From Chrysogorgia sp. JL179-B06 (lineage: Eukaryota; Cnidaria; Anthozoa; Scleralcyonacea; Chrysogorgiidae), in NCBI GenBank assembly GCA_035772405.1, contig JAYKKM010000418.1, forward strand, positions 1,812,001-1,876,000: DNA of 64,000 bases, written 5' to 3'. The stretch's first letter is position 1. Every line of letters starts with the position of its first letter. The notes under the pieces are model-generated. The model was given only the letters and a program-made list of their open reading frames with translations. It did no database searches and was not told the DNA's origin. Shown here piece by piece: positions 18,133 to 26,760 of the stretch. A program made the translations under genes and the position numbers.

Positions 18133-18369
18133 TTACATTGATTTGAATGGATCTGTCGGTATCCACTTTTTCGATTGCATCCATTTTACTAACAGCGTTC
18201 CTGCGCCAACAGCTGCAGCAAGTTTCACTGTGCCTTTAACTGTCTCTGGTGTTCCCAATGGTTCCCCCAAAGCCTTTTTCGAAATCATACTCACTACCAC
18301 AGCACCAGTCGTAACAAGTAGCGCATCGTACAATTCGTTCATGAGTTCTTTTCGATCGATCGCAGCCAT
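18133..18369 (-). CDS. 78-residue small membrane protein (element 2)
   Basis: Homologue of 5208-5441. The N-terminal DRKELMNELYDA and the linker LGEPLGTPETVKGT are nearly unchanged, and two hydrophobic stretches follow. The start is the ATG at 18367-18369, chosen because it aligns with element 1 and is preceded by CAATGTATAT. A TTG-initiated extension reaching 18396 would overlap the previous gene and has no counterpart in element 1. Confidence 0.8.
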   Translation of the reverse strand: MAAIDRKELMNELYDALLVTTGAVVVSMISKKALGEPLGTPETVKGTVKLAAAVGAGTLLVKWMQSKKWIPTDPFKSM

Positions 18370-18392
18370 ATATACATTGTCATATGTTTTGT

Positions 18393-18740
18393 TCAAGAGT
18401 CGAATGTGTCTAACGCTGGACGACGAGTTCTACAACTTTCTGACACGGGTGATGCTGCAGTACTCACAGGTTCTAATCGTGTCTCTTTTTCACTGCTAAC
18501 TGTGTACCATAGTGAAGCAGCAGCAATGACTACACCAAATGTCCCAACAACGTAACCATAGCTCCACTCACTACCCTGTTCTTCGTTGACTATCATCTCG
18601 CGCATTTTCTTTTCTTTCGCAGCTTTCGATATCTCAGCCAACTTTTTACCAGCGGCAACACGCTTTGGGTCCTTTATCTTAACACTTTTCACATCAGCTG
18701 TGATCTTAGCGTCGACAACCGTCTGTGAGTCCTCAGCCAT
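18393..18740 (-). CDS. 115-residue single-span membrane protein (element 2)
   Basis: Homologue of 5459-5758. It keeps the basic block KDPKRVAAGKKLAEISKAAK and the membrane span (YGYVVGTFGVVIAAASLWYT); the polar tail after the span is longer and diverged. The frame is intact. The ATG at 18738-18740 is preceded by AGTGTATTAG. Upstream, 18771-18830 holds three repeats of CCTCACAGGTATCTCACAG-like sequence, also seen near 5780-5825 of element 1 beside the Bro-N gene. Confidence 0.78.
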   Translation of the reverse strand: MAEDSQTVVDAKITADVKSVKIKDPKRVAAGKKLAEISKAAKEKKMREMIVNEEQGSEWSYGYVVGTFGVVIAAASLWYTVSSEKETRLEPVSTAASPVSESCRTRRPALDTFDS

Positions 18741-18865
18741 CTAATACACTATCACGTGTTATCTTACTCACAGTTGACCTCACAGGTATCTCACAGTCGA
18801 CCTCACAGGTATCTCACAGTTCCAGACGCACTAATAATTAGGATTTTTTCTGGGAGTATAACATA

Positions 18866-19552
18866 ATGACTCAAGACCGAGAGGTTAGCGAAGAAGTTAT
18901 TAACCGCTTGCTGAGAACGGCCTTTGTCAGTGTGTCTACCCCACGAGTTGACGATGGGCCCGGCGTCTTGAACGAGTACTTTTCGATATACGATCTGCTC
19001 GACCCCGACCCTGAAGGGCCGCCAAAACGGCTTGGCTCTCAGATCCGCCATACGAGGTATCTTCTCGACGTTTGGATCAATCTTCAAGAGGAGAGAGCCA
19101 ACGAGCTCGCTGGTATGTTAGCTGACATAATCCCTGTGTGGTGTTACTCACCATTCGAACACCTTATGCTAGCGAGTGGTGTCTACTTGAACAACCCTAG
19201 TGGGTCCAACGGTACGTTACTCGGTAGCTTCCTCCAAGTGTTCGTAGCGACCCTTATGTGGAAACCATGCCCAACCAAAGCCAAAGCGTGGCTAGAGCTC
19301 GCCGCGAACCGCGACGTTCACGTTTGCAAGGTGGGGTGTAACGAAATAGTGGGCGTGGATGACCTCGAGGACCACATACTCTCGTCTGCCCACCAGTATT
19401 TTGCGCACGACTCCATGGTGTATACGTGTTACCCGTGCGGTGTGACCACCAACAGCCCAATGCATCGCTTAAGACACGAGAGCTCGAGGTCCCATCTTAA
19501 AAACTTAGAGCTTCAGCGGATATTTGACAACGAACGACGGTTGCTACAATGA
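18866..19552 (+). CDS. Cargo gene A: 228-residue protein with two C2H2-type zinc sites
   Basis: This rightward gene sits inside the leftward block of element 2 and has no counterpart in element 1. The first ~145 residues show no motif I recognise and contain an aromatic/leucine-rich middle (WCYSPFEHLMLASGVYL). Two zinc-finger-like sites follow: C-x3-C-x11-H-x5-H (CKVGCNEI...H...H) and a U1-type C-x2-C-x12-H-x5-H (CYPCGVTT...H...H). The ATG is preceded by AGTATAACATA, like the native genes, so it seems adapted to the element's own promoters. Its stop overlaps the next ATG as ATGA. The frame is intact and appears richer in GC than its neighbours, consistent with recent acquisition. Confidence 0.7.
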   Translation: MTQDREVSEEVINRLLRTAFVSVSTPRVDDGPGVLNEYFSIYDLLDPDPEGPPKRLGSQIRHTRYLLDVWINLQEERANELAGMLADIIPVWCYSPFEHLMLASGVYLNNPSGSNGTLLGSFLQVFVATLMWKPCPTKAKAWLELAANRDVHVCKVGCNEIVGVDDLEDHILSSAHQYFAHDSMVYTCYPCGVTTNSPMHRLRHESSRSHLKNLELQRIFDNERRLLQ

Positions 19553-19866
19553 AAAAAATATTTCTCTGGAGGTATAGTAACCATGACAGAGAAAGTTGGT
19601 CCCATTGGTACTCTGATCTACTTCCAGTTATTCACGTCATTATTTGTGGTCTCATAGCAACGGAGCGCTTAAAAAGAATTGGTGAGCTCGACACACTGTT
19701 CTCAGTGGCAGACGACATCACCTTTCTAAAAGCGTATTGCGCCGTTTGTCGTGACACTCACGGAACAACTGTTGAAGCGCCATTAAGTTGGAGGCACAAT
19801 CCAGGACCATCGTTTGTTGGTGGTGCTGAGCAATACCGTGCGGTGTGCAGACGTCACCATCCTTAG
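19549..19866 (+). CDS. Cargo gene B: 105-residue Cys/His-containing protein
   Basis: It begins within the stop codon of cargo gene A (ATGA at 19549-19552), so the two probably work as a pair. The middle is hydrophobic (LLPVIHVIICGLIATE). The C-terminal half has CAVCRDTHG and a later CRRHH, which could bind one metal ion. No family recognised. Absent from element 1. Like gene A it runs against the transcription direction of its surroundings. Confidence 0.55.
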   Translation: MKKIFLWRYSNHDRESWSHWYSDLLPVIHVIICGLIATERLKRIGELDTLFSVADDITFLKAYCAVCRDTHGTTVEAPLSWRHNPGPSFVGGAEQYRAVCRRHHP

Positions 19867-19984
19867 ACACAAAATTAAGGATGCTCTCAACACGTCCCAC
19901 TTTTTTAAATTTAGACATTGGACACATGAAGCGCCCAATGTCACATATAGAGAAAACATTTGAAGTCAGTACGTTGTTTTACTT

Positions 19985-20010
19985 TTAAAATTTACGAACA
20001 CACTGGGAAG
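19985..20010 (-). pseudogene. Displaced 3' end of the element 2 Bro-N gene
   Basis: A few codons and a TAA at 19985-19987 lie directly left of the hAT insertion and continue the Bro-N frame found right of it, with the 8-bp duplication CTGGGAAG on both sides. The gene originally ended here. Confidence 0.7.
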
Positions 20011-21355
20011 CAGGGGCGGATTTAGCGTAGGTCAAACCGGTCATGCGACTGATGTAATTTTTTGCTAGCATAAAAAATTCCGAATCGACCTTCAGCAGTC
20101 GCTGTAAAAATTGCGCAATTACAACAAGGTCCAGTTGTTTCATAATCATTCGTGATTTTATTCGTAATTCATCGGCACTGACGGCACAGGCTCTCTCGCC
20201 CGCGTCTTTCCCGCGGCGGAGGTACAAATAACAATGTGAGCAGTCTTCAGTCTTCTTCTCAGCGGTCTTCCGCATGAGCTTTGACCGATCTGAGTCATTT
20301 TCCAGCTATTTGATTGGTCAATACACCGATCTCCATGGTGATCGGCCAATTTGACCGATCTGCGGGGCGTTCTGACCGGTCTTGGTGATCAGGGTCTCAT
20401 ACATGAGCCACCTGATTGGTTAATTCAGACAAATACCGTGTTCTTATTCGCTACTCCATTTGACCGATCTTGACCAATTCACAGCGTGTGGTATCCATCA
20501 GTTTACTGTATTATTCAGCAATGGCTCGCGGTATTTACGAAACTGTTCTATCAGGGTTTGAAAGAAACGATGAACATTGTCTGCAAGAAGTGTACGATGA
20601 TCTGGTGAGGCAAATCAACGTTTCGCGCAAGAGTTCTGTCGACGAACTACTCAGTGCGGTAAACAGCACTTCAAGCTTTCTTAGCAGGAATTTTGGCGCA
20701 GAGAAACTAATCCAAAATATGTCCGCGATCGGAAAGGCAAGGGTTGTACAGGCCACGGCGATCATGTAAATGTATATATTGATTGATAAACTACTGTCTT
20801 ACTAGTCTTAAACTAGTGTATTGATAATCTAGTATTGCTATTGCGAATTGTGCGTCTCTGGCCCGCTGGCCGTAATCGTTGCTCAATTACCATATAACAT
20901 ATATTTACATATATACCGTCGACAAAACGACGATTAAGATTTAGCTATATTCGATTCGAGTTTACCGGTTCCGTGTAACCTATATTTAAGCGTTTCGTAT
21001 TGACTTTAAAAAGGTTTAAACTTCATATTGACCGATTGTTGTTGAACCTCGTTGTCTGGTGTATGAAATACGACCTGGCTATTCATTGCCTTTGACAGGA
21101 AGTTGAGAATAAATAATTCATGTTTTATCAAAGTTCGAATTGGACAAAAAAACTTATAAAAAATAATAAAATGTTTCATAAAAACATGTTTGAAAACATT
21201 AAATCAAATGCTCAAAAGTGCTGTCAGATCGCGGGAAATGCCATTTCAGAGACCCAAATTCAAAAATTTTCCGGGGGAGAATCCCCCCGTACCCCCCTAC
21301 ATATGTGTACCCCGCCATTTTGACTAACGTATAAAAATTCCTAGATCCGCCCCTG
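20011..21355. mobile_element. hAT-like non-autonomous DNA transposon in element 2
   Basis: The ends are inverted: CAGGGGCGGATTTA on the left and TAGATCCGCCCCTG on the right. They are flanked by a perfect 8-bp target duplication CTGGGAAG at 20003-20010 and 21356-21363. End sequence and duplication length are typical of hAT elements. The 1345 bp encode no transposase. An internal 82-codon frame from ATG 20521 to 20769 (contains NSTSSFLSRNFGAEKLIQ) matches nothing I know. Near 20275-20480 four GACCGATCT motifs are scattered. Confidence 0.88.
20521..20769 (+). CDS. 82-codon open frame inside the hAT-like element
   Basis: It begins with an ATG at 20521 and ends at 20769. The predicted protein is polar and helical, with no cysteine or histidine cluster and no transposase motif. 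It may be a captured host exon fragment or chance. No neighbour suggests a role. Confidence 0.25.
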   Translation: MARGIYETVLSGFERNDEHCLQEVYDDLVRQINVSRKSSVDELLSAVNSTSSFLSRNFGAEKLIQNMSAIGKARVVQATAIM

Positions 21356-22060
21356 CTGGGAAGCGTCGAAGCATTTTACTATTGTGGTAATAGCGTCGTC
21401 GTATGAGTCACACAACAATGTTAGATATCCAGCGGATTTATACCTAAGCAACAGAGAGTCTTGCTCTTTGGATGTCTTACCTGTGCCACCTGGGTTCTTG
21501 AACTCAATCACAAGCCCAGTGTGCTGTCGGCTTGCACTGGCAATAATTAAATCAGGCGTTCCACGTTGGTAACCTTTTTTCCACGAATTTATTCTTTTAC
21601 TCGAGGTGTCTTGATTTTCACCGCAAGCAGCTATCAAAATAGCTTCTGGATAGTGTTTCCTAAGAAAATCGACGACTTTCGTGTGAAGATCGAACTCAGT
21701 GATCATCTTGAACTGGTTGTGTTTGAGACCGACGTCAGCTACACCCTTTCTAATGCTTGGTAAGACTTCTGAGTGCATCCACTTTCCAAAGTGTCTCGCG
21801 CGCTCCATTTTACTCGAGAACGCCAATGAGTAGACCCCAAGTTCGTCGATAAATAGAGCTTGTGGGCTTGACCTCAACATAGGTGTCAAATCACCACCTT
21901 TTATTTTACAGCTAGATTCGACGTGGTCACGTATTGCATCTTTTGGTCGAGCATAACCTATAGCGCTTGCGACGTCTTTCGCTTTGAACCACGCATCACC
22001 GTTGCTTATAACCGTTGTGATTTGATGACTGTCAAAGTCGAGTAGTTGAAGTGTGGTCAT
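21341..22060 (-). pseudogene. Bro-N/nuclease protein of element 2, 3' end cut by hAT insertion
   Basis: Homologue of 5764-6636. The Bro-N domain (AWFKAKDVASAIGYARP, ... GVYSLAFSSKMERARHFGKW, SEVLPSIRKG) is followed by the VRR-NUC/PD-(D/E)xK-like part (GTPDLIIASA, VIEFKNPGGTGKTS, LLLRYKSAGYLTLL). The frame now ends inside the hAT repeat at 21341. Its original last codons and stop lie at 19985-20010, so only a short tail is lost and the protein may still be made with a few foreign residues. The C-terminal C2H2 finger of the element 1 protein is absent here. Start ATG 22058-22060 after GGAGTATAGTA. Confidence 0.85.
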
Positions 22061-22083
22061 TACTATACTCCCCCACAAAAAAA

Positions 22084-22248
22084 CTATACAGTGGTGTGGC
22101 GCGCTTCTCCGTCGTTAGGATCTCTATAGATTTGGTTTGTTGTGTACCAACGCATCCGATGTGTTTTAACACTCGATTTGCTACGTCGCCGTCTGAAAAA
22201 GTTTCTCACACTACAAACCAGCTTTCTAAATCTTCGAAGCTGAGACAT
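22084..22248 (-). CDS. 54-residue arginine-rich protein
   Basis: An ATG at 22246-22248 opens a 54-codon frame. Its first half is strongly basic (RRFRKLVC, NFFRRRRSKSS, KTHRMRW). Basic proteins of this size condense DNA in several virus groups, but nothing here proves that role. TTATAATG is formed at the start, as in other genes of the element. Element 1 has the SLATT-like gene instead at this locus. Confidence 0.5.
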   Translation of the reverse strand: MSQLRRFRKLVCSVRNFFRRRRSKSSVKTHRMRWYTTNQIYRDPNDGEARHTTV

Positions 22249-22283
22249 TATAACATAAGGTATGTCATCAGTACGCGTGTTTC

Positions 22284-22493
22284 TTATGGTATTGATGGTG
22301 TTATTATATCGTCTGGCTCTTCCGGAGGTAGTAAAATAGGTTCACCATAAGTTTTTCTCGACCTCAGACCAATCTCAGCATGGAGCTCGAGACTCACATC
22401 ACCACGGCCAAACGACCCACCAGCTTTGAACATGTGATCAGTCGTCTTATTTATCTTATACACTTCATGAGGTCTCGAAAAACATGCTCCCAT
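22284..22493 (-). CDS. 69-residue protein with probable N-myristoylation site
   Basis: The protein begins MGACFSRP. Glycine at position 2 and serine at 6 fit the myristoylation pattern, and cysteine 4 could be palmitoylated, so it would attach to a membrane. The rest is polar and ends in an acidic proline-rich stretch (PPEEPDDIITP). Its ATG directly follows the stop of the fibre-like gene (TAAATG). It has no counterpart in element 1. No family recognised. Confidence 0.55.
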   Translation of the reverse strand: MGACFSRPHEVYKINKTTDHMFKAGGSFGRGDVSLELHAEIGLRSRKTYGEPILLPPEEPDDIITPSIP

Positions 22494-23445
22494 TTACTTT
22501 ATACCATATTCCTTCATCACTTCTCCACCCATGATTATGATGTCTCGGTTTGTCATGTAACCACTCACAATTTTCACACCGTAGAATTCTATCAACGACG
22601 GGTACGCATAAGGTGCGAGTGGTATTCTTGGTCGATGTATTCCAAAAATTGTTCCATAAGGTGTGCCTATCTTTTTCATATTCGCCACGAAGTCTGAGTC
22701 AGTCGACTTGATGTTGTTGACCCTGACATGTGAGTTACTCATTTGCCAGCTGTATTGATATCATATGCATTTTACTTATGTCAACGCCACTCGGAATAGT
22801 GCATATGCTCTCCATTGCTGGGATGCTGCCACCATACGCGAGTCCATTAGTCATACCAGTCTTGTACCCTATGAACTTATCCCACTGGCCGTCGTCGTTT
22901 GATATAATTGTCTCCCAATTTGATCCAGCGGTTCTCATAGGTAACCTCACCACAACAAAAATGGAGAGATCACACCATTGCATACTAGGGCAATTAAAGT
23001 GGAGACCTGACTCAAGTGGGAGTGGTGTTAACACAGGTGATAGAAAACTTTGGCTTACACTGCTGATGCCAACAATAGGACCATAAGTTGAGTTGTTTTG
23101 CACTAATTTACTTGTTTCACCAATGGCTTTCACTTTGTTTGAACCATTGGTGTGAAATTCCACGTTTTTCAAGGCGTGCGTGCTAACGTTGAAGTCGAGC
23201 ACAATATTGTAGGACTGACTCTTGAGGAAACCTGATAGCGATTGCTCTAGAGCTCTTTTATTGATAGCGTCTGAGTCATCGACTGGGTCTGCCACGTTTT
23301 TTATCGCTGAGCCTTGCATGTCTATTACTCCAGACATCCTTCCACCGGTTGCGCTTAATTTGGGATCTTCGTCCAGATGCCTTTTCGTTCTCTTTAGTAT
23401 TTTATCGTGAGGGTCGTCAGACTCATACCCGTAGTTTAGACTCAT
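22494..23445 (-). pseudogene. Fibre-like protein of element 2, frameshifted
   Basis: Homologue of 7283-8236. The start is ATG 23443-23445, with the N-terminal fibre motifs (LSATGGRMSGVIDMQGSAI, NVADPVDDSDAINKRALE) and the beta-rich domain (LHFNCPSMQWCDLSIFVV, ISNDDGQWDKFIGY). A frameshift near 22742 splits it: the first frame ends at 22735 and the rest continues at 22494-22742 (NSHVRVNNIKSTDS, ending MKEYGIK). Alignment with element 1 shows nothing else missing. It is probably non-functional unless the shift is a sequencing error. Confidence 0.72.
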
Positions 23446-23447
23446 CA

Positions 23448-24920
23448 CTACCTCAAGGTGTATTTGGTTAGTAGATAGCCAGAGACCGCTGAGAACCCTA
23501 ACACTATCGCCAACGTTGTTGTGTCTGACTTACTTGTGGTAGTGACCACTGTTTTTTTCACAGGAAGTGGTGTCACATTTTCTTGGTAAACTTTTTTAGC
23601 CACCACATCTTCTTGGTGAGCTTTTTTGGCCGCAAGACTCGCTGGCGTTACTAAGTTAGTCACCACATTTTCTTGGTGGACTTTTTTAGCCACAGTCGTT
23701 GGTGTTGTTGCATTCAAGCGAGTGTTCACTCCAAATCTCATGGACTCTGTGGCAATCTTTAATAAGTTGTTGTACCCAGCGATTTTATTCTTGAGTATCA
23801 CCACATTGCTTGGCATTAACCATGTACTTGGCGACAGTGCAAGATTTTGGACAACGTTGGTGTCTCTAATCGATTTATTCATGTTGAGAATCCATGTCGA
23901 TACGTCATACTGTACAACACTGTCAGAAAACAACTTGCGGAACTCTTGTTGGGTTTCTAGACTTCCTGCAGAACCACCAACGACTGATACACGTGTTCTC
24001 GCTTGCGCACCAAGTGTGGAGTACACAAAGGCTTCTATGCTTTGATTTAGATATTGCAGTCCAATGTTGGTGAAGCCGTCTGACAATCGCGCGACGTATC
24101 GTCTGTAATCATTCTGAACGTCATTGAGTGTGTAGACTCTGGATTCGCCTAAAGTGCCATCGCTCAGGACTTTATTCTGGTAGTAATGTTTTCTGGGAAT
24201 CTTGGAAATCTTACCATACAATTCGGAAGCGTTGAGTTCTCTACTTATTGATTTCATGGTCTCGCCACCCTCCATTCTTCTGAGAAGTCTTCTGATGGTG
24301 AAGTACACATGAAATCTCATCACACTTGTGACCACAGGGTGAACTTCTTGTGACACTGATAAATGTTGCAGTGAGACACCACAACAGAAACTCGCACAAT
24401 ACGTCGCAAACACAACACGATAGTAAGATTCGCTGTCGTCCCACTCTGACGTGGTCTTTGACGTGGTGATTTGTAAGGTTGGTAGCTTTGACATGAAGTA
24501 GCTATTTTGGTTAACAAAGACTTTGAAGTTACTCACTGGATAATTCAACACATTCTCCGTTGGATAGCCATCCCAAAGTCCCCAGTGGTTCTTATGACCT
24601 TTTGGCAGTGGTTGGATAGTTCCACCGCCTTGCCATATTATTGGGAACTTGCTATTGTGTAGCCACTTCCACATGTTTTTATCATTTTTGAAGGTTGTGC
24701 TGGTTATGTCTGTGCTGAGGATGTCGTTGTTTCTGAAATACACATCGACACTCATGATTTCACCATCTTGTGAAATATTTGGATAGAACTCGAATTTGCT
24801 TAAAGTAGCGTGAGGATACTTTTTGACGAGGTCTGCCTTTGCGTCGTGTGTAGCCTTCGATGTGTTAGCCATCGCACGTTCGTAGTGCTTTCCATAGTAG
24901 TCGTGAAGGGCTTTCTGCAT
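23448..24920 (-). CDS. Large conserved unknown protein with C-terminal membrane anchor (element 2)
   Basis: 490 residues, intact, and homologous to 8241-9779. The start is a normal ATG at 24918-24920 after GGTATATTATAT, which shows where the start of the element 1 copy should have been. The same conserved blocks occur (KNHWGLWDGYPTENVLNYPV, CASFCCGVSLQHLS, ARTRVSVVGGSAGSLETQQ). The region before the membrane anchor carries three K-x-HQE/YQE repeats unlike the repeat in element 1, so this linker evolves by repeat turnover. Transcribed divergently from the minor capsid gene. Confidence 0.78.
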   Translation of the reverse strand: MQKALHDYYGKHYERAMANTSKATHDAKADLVKKYPHATLSKFEFYPNISQDGEIMSVDVYFRNNDILSTDITSTTFKNDKNMWKWLHNSKFPIIWQGGGTIQPLPKGHKNHWGLWDGYPTENVLNYPVSNFKVFVNQNSYFMSKLPTLQITTSKTTSEWDDSESYYRVVFATYCASFCCGVSLQHLSVSQEVHPVVTSVMRFHVYFTIRRLLRRMEGGETMKSISRELNASELYGKISKIPRKHYYQNKVLSDGTLGESRVYTLNDVQNDYRRYVARLSDGFTNIGLQYLNQSIEAFVYSTLGAQARTRVSVVGGSAGSLETQQEFRKLFSDSVVQYDVSTWILNMNKSIRDTNVVQNLALSPSTWLMPSNVVILKNKIAGYNNLLKIATESMRFGVNTRLNATTPTTVAKKVHQENVVTNLVTPASLAAKKAHQEDVVAKKVYQENVTPLPVKKTVVTTTSKSDTTTLAIVLGFSAVSGYLLTKYTLR

Positions 24921-24946
24921 ATATAATATACCATATGTTATACATA
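24921..24946. promoter_or_regulatory. Divergent promoter of element 2
   Basis: The 26 bases between the leftward ATG (24920) and the rightward ATG (24947) read ATATAATATACC on one side and CATATGTTATACATA on the other. Each strand places a TATA-like string just before an ATG. The arrangement parallels 9968-9984 in element 1. Confidence 0.5.
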
Positions 24947-25645
24947 ATGCGAAAGTTGACAGTACTCATTGAAGGCGTAGAAAAAGTTGTGTCCTTTGAC
25001 AACGCGATGATGGTCATACACGATAACCCATACATTATGGTTAAGACAGCCACTGTGTTTTGGGACTACCATAACACAACAAATGACGACAGCATTGGGG
25101 TCTTCACGCTGGATGACTCTAGGGTTGGCTCTTTTAAAAAGATTAAAGTGGGTGAAGGGTACTTTAGCTTCGACGCACTGGTCAAAGTCTTGAAACATGA
25201 GTCTAACGAGCGTAAGGTGAATCTTGAGATAGAGAAACTAGTGCCCACAGGCAAGTGTAGGGTTAAGGTTAGTAGCTCAGCTGTGTTAGACACCATTGGG
25301 CCTCTACTTGGTTTCGCGAAGGGTGAGGTGATTCAGAATGACTCACAGTGGCACACTAGCCCAAACGAGGTTGACATGTACAGAGGTCTGAAGTACATAG
25401 AAGTTTCGTGTGACGTTGTTGAAACGGAAAGTAATGTGGGTATTGATGGGAAGCGCAGTGATGTGATCACAACGTTACCAATACCCACTGAACAGTCTTT
25501 GAAGGGGTCAGTGCAACGCCATGTGGATATTGAGTCAAAGGTGAGTGTTAAAAAAGGTGTCTACTCAAGTATGACGTTTCGTGTCAAACCAAATAACGAT
25601 AGTCTCAAAGTTGGCGCGGTGCTACTGGAACTGTATATTGTGTGA
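24947..25645 (+). CDS. Minor capsid (penton-like) protein of element 2
   Basis: Homologue of 9985-10629, 232 residues from the ATG at 24947, which aligns with the element 1 start. A second ATG at 24935 would add four residues. The blocks match: KTATVFWDYHNTT, GPLLGFAKGE, VDMYRGLKYIEV, GKRSDVITTLPI, SLKGSVQRHVD, VGAVLLELYIV. It probably forms the capsid vertices. The integrase ATG follows its stop after 5 bases. Intact. Confidence 0.78.
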   Translation: MRKLTVLIEGVEKVVSFDNAMMVIHDNPYIMVKTATVFWDYHNTTNDDSIGVFTLDDSRVGSFKKIKVGEGYFSFDALVKVLKHESNERKVNLEIEKLVPTGKCRVKVSSSAVLDTIGPLLGFAKGEVIQNDSQWHTSPNEVDMYRGLKYIEVSCDVVETESNVGIDGKRSDVITTLPIPTEQSLKGSVQRHVDIESKVSVKKGVYSSMTFRVKPNNDSLKVGAVLLELYIV

Positions 25646-25650
25646 ATTAT

Positions 25651-26754
25651 ATGGAACTTGGTGTGGAAACAGAGCAAGGGTTGCGAGACATCTATTATAA
25701 TCCTAAGACGGGGTTCAGTGGTGTGGAGAAATTGTATCAACGCGCATTGGGAGACGGATTGAAAGTAACTAGAAAAACAGTGAAAGAGTGGTTGACCACG
25801 CAGGACACCTACACTAGGTACAAACCCGTTGTGAGAAAACATAAGCTCCGTGCGACCTTTGTTGATTACCTTGGTGAAGAGCTCCAAATGGACTTAGTGG
25901 ACATGAGTAAGTACTCAAAACAGAACAAAGGGTATTATTGGATACTAACAGGCATTGAAATATTGAGTAGATACGCTTTTGGTATTGCGGTTTACAGAAA
26001 AGACACTGCTAACATGACTAAGGCTGTTGGAAAATTGTTGAATGATTTTAAAGATCGGTTTGGAGCCACACCTAAGCTAGCACAATTTGACGATGGACTT
26101 GAATTCTACAACGTTGGGGTGAAAAGTTTGTTGAAAGAACACGACGTTAAATATTTCAGCACTAAGAGTGACAAGAAGGCTGCTGTTGTCGAACGTTTTA
26201 ATAGAAGTCTCAAGAGTATTATGTGGAAGTACTTTTACGCTCGTGGGACATATAAGTGGATTGACGCTTTGGATAAATTTGTGGACAATTACAATAGCAA
26301 TGTGAATCGCAGCATTATGATGAAGCCAAAGGATGTCGATAAGTCAAATGAGGGTGAAGTGTGGACCACTTTGTTTGGTCATCAATTTGCAGACAACCCA
26401 TTGCCAAAGTTTAGAGTTGGTCAATCAGTGAGAATTAGTAAATACAAGAGCGTGTTCACAAAGGGCTACGAAGCCAACTTCACTGAAGAGCTGTTTAAAG
26501 TGGTAAAGGTTATTCGCGGTGATCCTAACGTGTACGAAATTGAGGACATAAGTGGTGAACAGATTATTGGTAAATTTTATGAGCAGGAATTATCGCTGGC
26601 CAATAAGAAACATGGTGACGATGTGTACAGAGTTGAAAAGGTGTTGAAAAGAAAGAAAGTTAGAGGGAAGAAGATGGCGCTGGTCAAATGGTTGGGTTAT
26701 GAAAGCAAACATAATTCGTGGATATCAGAAAGCGATATTCAAAATGTGAGCTAA
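25651..26754 (+). CDS. Retroviral-type integrase with chromodomain (element 2)
   Basis: An intact integrase, closely similar to the element 1 protein. Catalytic triad: aspartate in QMDLVDMSKY, aspartate in AQFDDGLEFYN, glutamate in AVVERFNRSLK. An SH3-like segment (KFRVGQSVRISKYKS) and the chromodomain (VYRVEKVLKRKK ... VKWLGYESKHNSWI) close the protein. The start is set at ATG 25651, next to GAATTAT; an upstream GTG at 25642 falls in the previous gene's stop region. The preceding gene ends 5 bases before and the next begins 6 bases after. Confidence 0.95.
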   Translation: MELGVETEQGLRDIYYNPKTGFSGVEKLYQRALGDGLKVTRKTVKEWLTTQDTYTRYKPVVRKHKLRATFVDYLGEELQMDLVDMSKYSKQNKGYYWILTGIEILSRYAFGIAVYRKDTANMTKAVGKLLNDFKDRFGATPKLAQFDDGLEFYNVGVKSLLKEHDVKYFSTKSDKKAAVVERFNRSLKSIMWKYFYARGTYKWIDALDKFVDNYNSNVNRSIMMKPKDVDKSNEGEVWTTLFGHQFADNPLPKFRVGQSVRISKYKSVFTKGYEANFTEELFKVVKVIRGDPNVYEIEDISGEQIIGKFYEQELSLANKKHGDDVYRVEKVLKRKKVRGKKMALVKWLGYESKHNSWISESDIQNVS

Positions 26755-26760
26755 TGTAAT

